Of a stretch of DNA of 64,000 nt, positions 18,180-26,202 are shown piece after piece. Made by a program: the position numbers and the translations under genes. The notes below the pieces were generated by a model, which saw only the letters and a program-made list of their open reading frames with translations, did not search any database and had not been told where the DNA came from. The stretch comes from Streptomyces pilosus. Lineage in GTDB: Bacteria; Actinomycetota; Actinomycetes; Streptomycetales; Streptomycetaceae. Positions within the stretch are counted from its first letter, which is position 1. Each line of letters opens with the position of its first letter. The stretch lies in NCBI RefSeq assembly GCF_014649835.1, contig NZ_BMTU01000012.1, forward strand, positions 62,001-126,000. The letters are read 5' to 3'.

Positions 18180-19796
18180 TCAGCTGGGCCTGGCCATGGC
18201 CTTGACGAAGGCCCGTTCCACGTCGGCCGCGGACAGGACGCCGTAGATCTCGCCCGTCTCCTCGACCACGAGGTACTCGGTGGCGGGGGACGCGCGCAGG
18301 GCGTCCAGCAGGTCCTCCCCGGCGAGCTCGGCGGAGACGCGCATCCCGTCGGTGAGGTCCTGGGCGAGTCCGCTGACCGCGACCCAGGGGCGGCGGTGTT
18401 CCGGGACGCCGACGATGGCGGCCTCGCGGACCAGCGAGACGGGGACACCGTCGGGGTCGACGACGACCAGGGCGCGGGCCCCGGCGGCGTTGGCGCGGCG
18501 CAGGGCCTCGGAGAGGGGGGTGTCGCCCTCGACCGGCACCGCGCGGCGCGTGAGGTTGCGGGCGCGCAGCTCGGGGAGGTGTTCGCGCAGGCGGGCCATG
18601 CGCAGGCTGTTGCCGGCACCGGTCCAGATGATCGCGGCGAGGATGGCGGCGAGCAGGGCGTCCAGGACGGTGTCCATGCCGACGTTGTCGACGGCGTCGG
18701 AGCCGAGCACTCCTGACTGGGTGAGCAGCGGGAGGCCGATCAGGACGGAGACGGCGAGGGCGCGGCCGACCCAGGCGGCGGCGACGGTGCCGGTCATGGG
18801 TTTGCCGGTGATCGCCCAGACCACGGCGCGGAGCATGCGGCCGCCGTCGAGCGGGAGTCCGGGCAGGAGGTTGAAGACGGCGACGATGAGGTTGGAGATC
18901 ATCAGGCCGGCCAGCAGGACGCCGGGGACGCTGCTCGGGTCGACGGCCAGCAGGGCCAGGTAGAAGATGCCCGACAGCACCAGCGAGAGCAGCGGGCCGA
19001 CGAAGGCCAGCACGAACTCCCGGCCGGGTGTCTCGGCCTCCTTCTCGATCTCGGAGACCCCGCCGAAGAACTGGAGCTGGATGCGGCGCACCGGCAGTTT
19101 GAAGCGGAGGGCGGCGAGGGTGTGGGCGAGCTCGTGGACCAGGACGGAGGCGTAGAAGGCGACCGCGAAGAACAGGGAGACCAGATAGCTGGCGGCGCCG
19201 AGCTCGGGCAGCACGCGGTCGATCTGCCCGCCGAACACCCAGGTGATCAGGATGGCGACGAGGAACCAGCTGGGCGCCACGTACACGGGCACGCCGAAGG
19301 GACGGCCCATGAGCAGTCCGCCCCGCTGCCGCTCCTCGGGCCGCCGCGGTGCCTTGCCCCCGGCGTCGCCGGAGTGGGCGAACGGGCGGTCGGCGTGGTG
19401 CGCGGTGGGGCCGCCGTGCTGCTCACCGGTCTCCGGCCCGCCGGCGGCGGGCGCGTCGTGACGGCCCGCCCCGGCCGCCGGCCGCTCCTCGTGAGCCCGG
19501 GGCCCGGCGGGAGGTACGGCGGGCGGGCTCGGGGGGCCGGACGCCGTGTCGTCCCGCTGCGCACCGGGTGCGGCGGCGGGGCGCTGCTCGTGCTGGTCAC
19601 CGGCGTTCGCCGGGGCGCCGCCGTCGGGTGCGGCGGGGGGCGGCGCGGGTTCGCCGGGGCGGTCGCCGGCGGGGTGCGCGGGGCGGTCGCCGGGTTCGGG
19701 GACGCCACCGTCGGCCGCCGGGGCCTCGGGCCCTGTGTGGTCGGCCGACTCGTCGTTGCCCGGCCGCGGCTGCCCGCGCCCGCCGCTTACGTCCAC
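18180..19796 (-). CDS. Site-2 protease-type M50 metalloprotease with CBS domains
   Basis: Intramembrane zinc protease of the SpoIVFB type. 538 residues from a GTG with a GAGGGG site. The first 160 or so residues are Pro/Ala/Gly/His-rich and surely disordered. The membrane part follows, with the zinc motif H221-E-L-A-H and the distal L-D-G-G-R motif, and about six helices. A CBS pair fills residues about 405-535, likely binding a nucleotide to control activity. Clients unknown. An internal ATG at the L-L-M-G-R-P-F junction would remove the disordered part and is the main start doubt. Divergent from the nuclease gene. Confidence 0.9.
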   Translation of the reverse strand: MDVSGGRGQPRPGNDESADHTGPEAPAADGGVPEPGDRPAHPAGDRPGEPAPPPAAPDGGAPANAGDQHEQRPAAAPGAQRDDTASGPPSPPAVPPAGPRAHEERPAAGAGRHDAPAAGGPETGEQHGGPTAHHADRPFAHSGDAGGKAPRRPEERQRGGLLMGRPFGVPVYVAPSWFLVAILITWVFGGQIDRVLPELGAASYLVSLFFAVAFYASVLVHELAHTLAALRFKLPVRRIQLQFFGGVSEIEKEAETPGREFVLAFVGPLLSLVLSGIFYLALLAVDPSSVPGVLLAGLMISNLIVAVFNLLPGLPLDGGRMLRAVVWAITGKPMTGTVAAAWVGRALAVSVLIGLPLLTQSGVLGSDAVDNVGMDTVLDALLAAILAAIIWTGAGNSLRMARLREHLPELRARNLTRRAVPVEGDTPLSEALRRANAAGARALVVVDPDGVPVSLVREAAIVGVPEHRRPWVAVSGLAQDLTDGMRVSAELAGEDLLDALRASPATEYLVVEETGEIYGVLSAADVERAFVKAMARPS

Positions 19797-19981
19797 CGGT
19801 GTCCCCTCGTTCGCTGCGTATCCCGCGCCTGCCGGACGGGAGGTCTCCCGTCGATGGTATGCGGCGCCCGCCGCCCGTTCCGCCCCGGCACCCTTGTCCC
19901 TACCCCCTCCTTCCCCATCTCTCCCTTCCTCTCCCTTCCGTCACATCACGCTGTCGGTGGCGGGCCGTAAGGTCTGTGGGC

Positions 19982-20923
19982 ATGGAGACGAGCACCGAGG
20001 GCACGGCGCGGCCCGACAGCAGCGCGGTCACGGCGGACACGGCGGTGGCGGGCGGTCCGTCGGCCGTACCGCCCGCTTCGCTGTCCCCCTCGCGTGCGAG
20101 CGACTTCATGCAGTGCCCGCTGCTGTACCGGTTCCGGGTGATCGACCGGCTGCCGGAGAAGCCCAGTGAGGCGGCGACCCGGGGCACGCTGGTGCACGCG
20201 GTGCTGGAGCGGCTTTTCGACGCCCCCGCGGCCGAGCGCACCGCGCCGCGGGCGAAGGCGCTGGTGCCGGGCCAGTGGGACCGGCTGCGCGAGACGCGCC
20301 CTGAGGTGGTGGAGCTGTTCGCCGACGACCCGGAGGGAGAGCGGCTCGCGCGCTGGCTGGCGGAGGCGGAGGCACTGGTCGAGCGCTGGTTCGCGCTGGA
20401 GGACCCGAGCCGGCTGGAGCCCGCCGAGCGGGAGCTGTTCGTCGAGGCGGAGCTGGAGTCGGGGCTGCGGCTGCGCGGCATCATCGACCGGGTGGACGTG
20501 GCGCCCACCGGGGAGGTGCGCATCGTCGACTACAAGACGGGCAAGGCGCCCCGCCCGGAGTACGCCGAGGGCGCGCTGTTCCAGATGAAGTTCTACGCGC
20601 TGGTGGTGTGGCGGCTCAAGCAGGTGGTCCCGCGCCGCCTCCAGCTCGTATATCTGGGCAGCGGTGACGTGCTGACGTACGACCCGGTCGTCGCCGATCT
20701 GGAGCGGGTGGAGCGCAAACTGCTCGCGCTGTGGGACGCGATCCGGCTGGCGACCGAGACGGGCGACTGGCGTCCGCGGCCGACGAAGCTGTGCGGCTGG
20801 TGCGACCACCGGGCGCACTGCCCGGAGTTCGGCGGCACTCCCCCGCCGTACCCCCTCCCGGTGCCCCCGTCGAGGGCGGCTGAGTCGGACGGGGGCCGTC
20901 AGGGCAGAATGGGGCCGGACTAG
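19982..20923 (+). CDS. RecB/Cas4-type PD-(D/E)xK nuclease with iron-sulfur cluster
   Basis: About 313 residues. Motifs of the AddB/Cas4 group: L-S-P-S-R-A-S-D-F-M-Q-C-P-L-L-Y-R-F near residue 40 (first cluster cysteine), the E-A-T-R-G-T-L-V-H helix, I-I-D-R-V-D (catalytic Asp), I-V-D-Y-K-T-G (Asp and Lys), and near the C-terminus C-G-W-C-D-H-R-A-H-C (the other three cluster cysteines). So it is a single-strand exonuclease domain standing alone, as in Cas4, not attached to a helicase. No CRISPR repeats or cas genes are nearby. ATG at 19982; a 14-base gap to the response regulator suggests one transcript. Confidence 0.9.
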   Translation: METSTEGTARPDSSAVTADTAVAGGPSAVPPASLSPSRASDFMQCPLLYRFRVIDRLPEKPSEAATRGTLVHAVLERLFDAPAAERTAPRAKALVPGQWDRLRETRPEVVELFADDPEGERLARWLAEAEALVERWFALEDPSRLEPAERELFVEAELESGLRLRGIIDRVDVAPTGEVRIVDYKTGKAPRPEYAEGALFQMKFYALVVWRLKQVVPRRLQLVYLGSGDVLTYDPVVADLERVERKLLALWDAIRLATETGDWRPRPTKLCGWCDHRAHCPEFGGTPPPYPLPVPPSRAAESDGGRQGRMGPD

Positions 20924-20937
20924 CGAAGGAGACTTAC

Positions 20938-21609
20938 GTGGCCATCCGCGTCCTACTGGTCGACGACCAGCCCCTGCTGCGCACCGGGTTCCGGATGATT
21001 CTGGAGGCCGAGCAGGACCTCGCGGTCGTCGGCGAGGCCGGAGACGGCCTCCAGGCCCTGGACCAGGTGCGGGCGCTGCAGCCCGACGTGGTGCTGATGG
21101 ACATCCGCATGCCGCGGATGGACGGGGTGGAGGCGACCCGGCAGATCACCGGGCCCGAGCGGGACGGGCCGGCGAAGGTGCTGGTGCTGACGACGTTCGA
21201 TCTCGACGAGTACGTGGTGGAGGCGCTGAAGGCGGGCGCCAGCGGCTTCCTGCTGAAGGACGCCCCGGCCAACGAGCTGGTGCAGGCGATCCGCGTGGTG
21301 GCCGCCGGTGAGGCGATGCTCGCGCCGAGCATCACGCGCCGGCTGCTGGACAAGTACGCCACGCATCTGCCGTCCGGTGACGAGCCCGTCCCGGACACGC
21401 TGCACACGCTGACGGACCGTGAGGTCGAGGTGCTGAAGCTGGTGGCGCGCGGCCTGTCCAACGCGGAGATCGCCGCCGACCTGTTCGTCAGCGAGACCAC
21501 GGTCAAGACGCACGTGGGACACGTGCTGACCAAGCTGGGCCTGCGCGACCGGGTGCAGGCGGCGGTGTACGCCTACGAGAGCGGGCTGGTGCGCCCCGGC
21601 GCGCAGTAG
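20938..21609 (+). CDS. NarL/FixJ-type response regulator, orphan
   Basis: 223 residues. Receiver domain: V-D-D-Q-P with the acidic pair at residues 9-10, phospho-acceptor Asp55 in L-M-D-I-R-M-P-R-M-D-G, conserved Thr in L-T-T-F and Lys in L-L-K-D. LuxR-type helix-turn-helix at about 155-215: L-T-D-R-E-V-E-V-L-K-L-V-A-R-G and T-V-K-T-H-V. GTG start with GAAGGAGA. No sensor kinase lies next to it. It follows the nuclease gene by 14 bases and probably shares its promoter, so its own target may include DNA repair genes, but that is inference. Confidence 0.93.
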   Translation: MAIRVLLVDDQPLLRTGFRMILEAEQDLAVVGEAGDGLQALDQVRALQPDVVLMDIRMPRMDGVEATRQITGPERDGPAKVLVLTTFDLDEYVVEALKAGASGFLLKDAPANELVQAIRVVAAGEAMLAPSITRRLLDKYATHLPSGDEPVPDTLHTLTDREVEVLKLVARGLSNAEIAADLFVSETTVKTHVGHVLTKLGLRDRVQAAVYAYESGLVRPGAQ

Positions 21610-21629
21610 CGCGACGGTCGCGGCACAAT

Positions 21630-21667
21630 CGAGGGCGCCCTCCCCCGACCCGGGGAGGGCGCCCTCG
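21630..21667. terminator. Bidirectional hairpin between response regulator and binding protein genes
   Basis: CGAGGGCGCCCTCCCC (21630-21645) and its perfect complement at 21652-21667: 16-bp arms, 6-base loop. It lies 20 bases after one stop and 12 bases after the other of two convergent genes. Confidence 0.85.
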
Positions 21668-21679
21668 GCCGTGTACGGC

Positions 21680-23266
21680 TCAGCCCTTGGACAGTTCCCA
21701 GAACCGGAACACCGTCGAGGCGTCGAGGCAGTACTCCAGGCCGTAGACGCCGTCCTGGACGACCGCGTACTGCTTGGCCTGCCAGACCGGGAGGACGGGG
21801 ACCTCCTCGGCGACGATGTCCTGGATCCGCCCGAACTCCCTGTCGGTGGCGGCGCGGTCGCTCTGGGCGGCCGTGCGCGGCAGGAGCTTCCCGGTGATGG
21901 CGGGGTTGTCGTAGTTGTTGTCCAGCACGTTGCCCTCGCCGAAGAAGGGCCCGGTGAAGTTGTCGGCGTCGGGGTAGTCGGGCACCCAGCCCTTGACGTA
22001 GACGCCGTACTTGCCGGCCGCGATGTCCTTCTCGTACTGGGCGAAGGGGACGGACCTGACGTCGGCGTCGAAGAGTCCGCTGGCGTTGAGCTGGCCGGCG
22101 ATCGCCTTCAGTTCCTGGTCCGTGGCCGGGCCGTAGCGGGACGGGGTGGACCACAGGGTCAGCTTCACCTTGCCGCCGACGCCCTCCTCCGCCAGCGCCT
22201 CGGCGGCCGCGGCCCTGGAGGGGCGGGCGCCGTAGGTGTCGAAGAAGGCCGTGTTGTGGCCGGCGATCCCGGCCGGGACGATCGAGTACAGCGGCGTGGC
22301 GGTGCCCTCGTAGACGTCGTGGATGAGGGCTTCGCGGTCGATCAGGTGGGCGATGGCCTTGCGCACGCCGAGCTTCCCGGCGACCGGGTCGTCCATGTTG
22401 AAGACCAGGTGCTGGACCTCGGCGCTGCTGCCCTCGACGACCTGGATGCCGCCGGAGCCGCCGCGGTCGGCCTTCTCGATGTCGGTGATGGCCTCGGCGG
22501 TGAGGCCGCGGTAGGCGACGTCCACCTCGCCGTCGCGCAGGGCGTTCTTCAGCGCGTTCTGGTCGCCGTGGTAGAACTCCAGCGTCACGCCGGAGTTCCG
22601 GTGCTCGGCGCTCCCCTGGTAGTGCTCGTTCACGGAGAACACGGCCCGGTCGTTCTCGTACGAGTCCAGCTTGTACGGTCCCGAGCCGACCGCTTCGCCG
22701 TCCTCGCGCAGTCCCCCGGCGTCGTACGACCGGTGGTCGACGATGGAGCCGGCACCGGAGGCGATCTTGCTGGGGAAGGTGGCGTCGGCCGTGTTGAGCC
22801 GGAAGACGACCGTCCTGTCGTCGGGGGTGCTGACCTCCTCCAGCGTGGAGAACATGACCGCGGGCCCGTCGGCGTCGTTGATCTTCAGCATGCGGTCGAA
22901 GGAGAACTTCACGTCCTTCGAGGTCAGCGACTCGCCGTTGCTGAACTTGAGTCCCTCGCGCAGGGTGCAGGTGTAGGTCCTGGTCGCGGTGTCCGAGAAG
23001 CCGCAGCTCTCCGCGGCGTCCGGCCGCGGCTCGGTGGCTCCCTTGGGGAAGCTGAGCAGCGACTGGAAGACGTTGTTGAACAGCAGCCAGGAGCCGGGGT
23101 CGTAGCCCGAGGCCGGGTCGATGGCCAGGACGTCGTCGGACATCCCCACCACGACGCCGGAGCCGCCGGACGCGCCGCCGCCGTTCTCGGTGCCACAGCC
23201 GGTCAACAGGCCGGAGGCCAGCCCCGCCACGATGGGCAGGACCGGCCACTGGTTACGCAGGTTCAC
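21680..23266 (-). CDS. Oligopeptide-type ABC transporter substrate-binding lipoprotein (copy 1)
   Basis: SBP_bac_5 (OppA/DppA) family, 528 residues from a GTG. Signal peptide with lipobox L-L-T-G-C (Cys24), then the family pattern: A-I-D-P-A-S-G-Y-D, Y-T-C-T-L-R-E-G-L-K-F-S-N-G, V-K-F-S-F-D-R, and the C-terminal V-L-P-V-W-Q-A-K-Q-Y. It should capture peptides or similar ligands at the cell surface. No permease or ATPase genes are in the window, so it must work with components encoded elsewhere or act as a receptor. It follows copy 2 by 64 bases and is clearly its paralog. Confidence 0.92.
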   Translation of the reverse strand: MNLRNQWPVLPIVAGLASGLLTGCGTENGGGASGGSGVVVGMSDDVLAIDPASGYDPGSWLLFNNVFQSLLSFPKGATEPRPDAAESCGFSDTATRTYTCTLREGLKFSNGESLTSKDVKFSFDRMLKINDADGPAVMFSTLEEVSTPDDRTVVFRLNTADATFPSKIASGAGSIVDHRSYDAGGLREDGEAVGSGPYKLDSYENDRAVFSVNEHYQGSAEHRNSGVTLEFYHGDQNALKNALRDGEVDVAYRGLTAEAITDIEKADRGGSGGIQVVEGSSAEVQHLVFNMDDPVAGKLGVRKAIAHLIDREALIHDVYEGTATPLYSIVPAGIAGHNTAFFDTYGARPSRAAAAEALAEEGVGGKVKLTLWSTPSRYGPATDQELKAIAGQLNASGLFDADVRSVPFAQYEKDIAAGKYGVYVKGWVPDYPDADNFTGPFFGEGNVLDNNYDNPAITGKLLPRTAAQSDRAATDREFGRIQDIVAEEVPVLPVWQAKQYAVVQDGVYGLEYCLDASTVFRFWELSKG

Positions 23267-23330
23267 GTGTTGTGCCTTGTCGTTCTTCGTGCCCGGGCCG
23301 TGTCGGCGGCCCGGGCCCCGTGCGGGTCCG

Positions 23331-24938
23331 TCAGCCGCTGGCCCCGCGTCCGAGCTCCCACAGCTGGAGAGTCGAGGACGAGTTGAGGGCGTAGGCCGTG
23401 CCGGTGATGCCGTCGCGGGTCGCGATGTACTGCTTGCCCTGCCACAGCGGGAGCACCGGGACGTCGTCGGCGACGATGTTCTGGATCTCCGTGAAGGTGT
23501 TGGCGGCGGTCAGCCGGTCGGCCTGGCGGCGCGACTCCGGGATCAGGTCCTTGCGGATCTTGGTGTTGGCGTAGGGCGAGTTGAGGAAGTTGTCCGCGTC
23601 GAGGAAGGGCGCGATGAAGGCGTCGGCGTCCGGGTAGTCGGGGAACCAGCCCATGCCGTAGACGTCGTACTTGCCCTTGCGCCCGCCGGGGCTGAACTCC
23701 TTCCAGGGCACGCCCTGGATGTCGGTCGCGAACAGTCCGCTGTCGTTGAGCTGCTTGCTCAGCTGCTCGAACTCGGCCTTGGTCGCGGGCCCGTAGTGGT
23801 CGGTCGTGTAGTGCAGCGTCAGCTTCACCGGCGTGCTCACGCCGGCGTCCTCGAGCAGCTCACGGGCCTTGGCCACGTCCGGGTCGCCGTACGTGTTGAA
23901 GAAGGCGTTGTTGTGGCCGGTGACGCCGGCGGGGACCAGCGAGAACAGCGGCTCCGCCTGGGTGCCGTAGACGTTGCCGACCAGCGCGCCGCGGTCGACG
24001 ACCTGGGCCATCGCCTGGCGGACGGCCTTGTCCTCGACGGTCTCGGCCTCGGTGTTGAAGGCCAGGTACCGGATCTCCAGACCCGGTGACTCGACCAGTT
24101 CGATGGAGCTGTCGGTGCCCTTGGCGAGCTCACGGACCTGATCCGGCGACATGCTGCGGGTCATGACCTGGATGTCGCCCTTCTCGAGCGCCTCGCCCAT
24201 GGCCTCGGAGCTCTCGAAGGAGACCAGGTCGACCTTCTCGTTGTTCACCTCCAGCGCGCCCTTGTAGGACCCGTTCCTGGTGAAGGTGGCCCGGACGATT
24301 CCGTTGTCCTCGACCTCGGCGTCGAGCGTGTACGGCCCGGAGCCGCTGATCTCGAAGCCCTCGCGCAGCTTGGTCTTCTCGTAGTCGTCCGGGTTGATGA
24401 TGCCCGCGACGGGGGTGGACAGCTTGTACGGGAAGGTGGCGTCGGCGGCCTTGAGGTGGAAGATCACCTCCTGGTCGCCCTGCGTCTCCACGGTGTCGAT
24501 GGTGGACAGCAGCGCGAACACACCGCTGTCGTGCTTGATGGCGAGGGCGCGGTCGATGGAGTACTTCACATCGGCCGCGGTGACCGCGTCGCCGTTGGAG
24601 AACTTCAGGCCGTCGCGCAGCTTGCAGCTGTACCGCTCGTTGCCCGCGTCGGTGAAGCCGCAGGACTCGGCGGCGTCGGGCACGGGCTCGCCGTCGCCCC
24701 GGGGCTGGACCATCAGGGTCTGCACGGTCTGCCGCAGGATGTTCCACGTGCCGACGTCGTAGGCCATGGCCGGGTCGAGGGGCGCGTTGCCGTCCTCCTC
24801 GGAGGCGGTGAACCGGTCCGTGGTGCCGACGACGATCGCATCGCCGCCACCGCTCCCGCCGTCGGTGTCGCCGCAAGCGGCCAGCACCGGGGCGAGCAGG
24901 CCCATCGCGGCCGCCAGCACCAAAGTCTTGCGGTTCAT
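23331..24938 (-). CDS. Oligopeptide-type ABC transporter substrate-binding lipoprotein (copy 2)
   Basis: SBP_bac_5 family, about 535 residues. ATG at 24938 has a GGAGAAA site; the frame is open upstream but the lipoprotein signal M-N-R-K-T-L-V-L fixes the start. Lipobox V-L-A-A-C (Cys22). Family motifs parallel copy 1: Y-S-C-K-L-R-D-G-L-K-F-S-N-G, V-K-Y-S-I-D-R, V-L-P-L-W-Q-G-K-Q-Y, and the matching S-L-V-P-A-G-V-T-G-H-N region. It is first in the pair, so a promoter should lie in the 444-base region before it. Tandem duplication with divergence suggests two ligands. No transporter core genes nearby. Confidence 0.92.
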   Translation of the reverse strand: MNRKTLVLAAAMGLLAPVLAACGDTDGGSGGGDAIVVGTTDRFTASEEDGNAPLDPAMAYDVGTWNILRQTVQTLMVQPRGDGEPVPDAAESCGFTDAGNERYSCKLRDGLKFSNGDAVTAADVKYSIDRALAIKHDSGVFALLSTIDTVETQGDQEVIFHLKAADATFPYKLSTPVAGIINPDDYEKTKLREGFEISGSGPYTLDAEVEDNGIVRATFTRNGSYKGALEVNNEKVDLVSFESSEAMGEALEKGDIQVMTRSMSPDQVRELAKGTDSSIELVESPGLEIRYLAFNTEAETVEDKAVRQAMAQVVDRGALVGNVYGTQAEPLFSLVPAGVTGHNNAFFNTYGDPDVAKARELLEDAGVSTPVKLTLHYTTDHYGPATKAEFEQLSKQLNDSGLFATDIQGVPWKEFSPGGRKGKYDVYGMGWFPDYPDADAFIAPFLDADNFLNSPYANTKIRKDLIPESRRQADRLTAANTFTEIQNIVADDVPVLPLWQGKQYIATRDGITGTAYALNSSSTLQLWELGRGASG

Positions 24939-25382
24939 GCTCGGGTTTCTCCAGGACTGTCGACTCCGTGTATCCGGCACGCAGGGGTTGTCGCGGCGAA
25001 TCACGGGGATGGGGGCGAGGTTCTCGCGACGACATTAGTCCGCGCCCGCAGGAGGGCTCGCGACAGCCGGAGTTGGGGGCTCATCACGCAGTGGAACCGG
25101 GTGTGAACGGATCGGAGAAGGTGACAGGGGAATGATTAGTGCGACCTCTCACCAATCGGGACACAAGGGCGTTGCCGTGACGTCCGAAATCGGACGGACG
25201 GCACACCCGGACATCGTTGTCGACCCCCTTTCATGTGTCGAAGCTCACATGTGAAAGGAGCCCGGTGGAGGCGTGATTCGACCGTCGGCGACCGGATCGA
25301 AGTCTTTCGGGGCGACGGCGCCCCACCGGGGGCCGGGGTGCGTCGATTTCCTGTTCCGCACCGCCGCACGCTGAGTGAAGTC
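24939..25382. other. Intergenic region between HAD and binding-protein genes, with imperfect inverted repeat
   Basis: No supported gene. At 25227-25258 CCTTTCATGTG and CACATGTGAAAGG form a hairpin with a 2-base bulge, AT-richer than its surroundings. It lies about 125 bases past the HAD stop and about 290 bases before the lipoprotein start, so it could be a terminator for the HAD gene or an operator. The remaining bases should hold the promoter of the lipoprotein pair. Confidence 0.4.
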
Positions 25383-26084
25383 CTAACCCGCGTGCGTCAT
25401 CAGACCGTGCAGGAATGTCAGGTCCACGACTTCCAGAGAAGGGACCACCGTCCGCCGGGCGGCCGGCGTGATCGGCCCCACCGAGGGCACCGCGACGACC
25501 TGGCAGCCCGCCGCCTCGGCGGCGGTGACCCCGGTGACGGTGTCCTCGACGACGGCACACCGCACGGGGTCCGCCCCGAGTCCGGCCGCGGCAGCGAGAT
25601 AGGGATCGGGGTGCGGTTTCGTGCGCGGGACCTCGTCGCCCGCGACGGACAGCGCGAAGTACCGCGCGCCCAGCGTCTGCAGCACCCGGTCGATGATGCG
25701 CCGGTGGGAGGCGGAGACGAGCGCCGTGGGGATCTCGTACTCGGACAGTTCGGCGAGCAGCCGCGCGGCGCCCGGCATCAGCGGCAGGCCGCCGTCGAGC
25801 CGCTCCTCGAAGCCGTCGTTGAGCAGCACCGTCAGCTCGGCGATCGGGATGTCGGCACCGGTCGCCTCGATGAGGAACCCCGCACTGCGGGACATGGGGC
25901 CGCCGACCACGACGTGGCGCCAGGCGTCGTCGAGGGTGTGGCCGAGGGAGGCGAAGACCTCCTTCTCGACGTCCCACCAGAAGCCCTCGGTGTCGACGAG
26001 CGTGCCGTCCATGTCGAGGAGCACGGCCTGGAGGGCCGAGCCTTCGGCCGTAAGAGTTCCGAGCGCGGGGACCGTACTGGTCAT
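25383..26084 (-). CDS. HAD-superfamily phosphatase, beta-phosphoglucomutase-like
   Basis: About 233 residues. Motif I L-L-D-M-D-G-T-L-V-D near residue 25 with the nucleophile Asp, motif II V-S-A-S-H, motif III lysine in R-T-K-P-H-P-D-P-Y, and motif IV V-V-E-D-T: a complete subclass I HAD enzyme. The substrate is likely a small phosphate ester. Two ATGs are close; I chose 26084, which lies 7 bases after GGAGG, over 26090, which abuts it. It follows metH after a strong terminator, so expression may be independent. Confidence 0.9.
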   Translation of the reverse strand: MTSTVPALGTLTAEGSALQAVLLDMDGTLVDTEGFWWDVEKEVFASLGHTLDDAWRHVVVGGPMSRSAGFLIEATGADIPIAELTVLLNDGFEERLDGGLPLMPGAARLLAELSEYEIPTALVSASHRRIIDRVLQTLGARYFALSVAGDEVPRTKPHPDPYLAAAAGLGADPVRCAVVEDTVTGVTAAEAAGCQVVAVPSVGPITPAARRTVVPSLEVVDLTFLHGLMTHAG

Positions 26085-26110
26085 CCACATACCTCCTTGA
26101 AGGGACGATC

Positions 26111-26139
26111 AGGCCGGTTCCCACAAGGGGAACCGGCCT
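26111..26139 (-). terminator. Hairpin after metH
   Basis: AGGCCGGTTCCC (26111-26122) and GGGAACCGGCCT (26128-26139): perfect 12-bp arms, 5-base loop, 63 bases after the metH stop and just before the HAD gene. No T run. Confidence 0.75.
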
Positions 26140-26202
26140 GCGGTGGACCGACCAGTGTACGTCGTGCGGTCGCGGAACGCCTGATGTGGCGTGTGCGGCG
26201 CC

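Noticed and set aside
19982-20923. Cas4-like motifs suggesting a CRISPR locus
   Set aside because: No direct repeats with spacers and no cas genes in the window. The domain is shared with AddB and many stand-alone nucleases.
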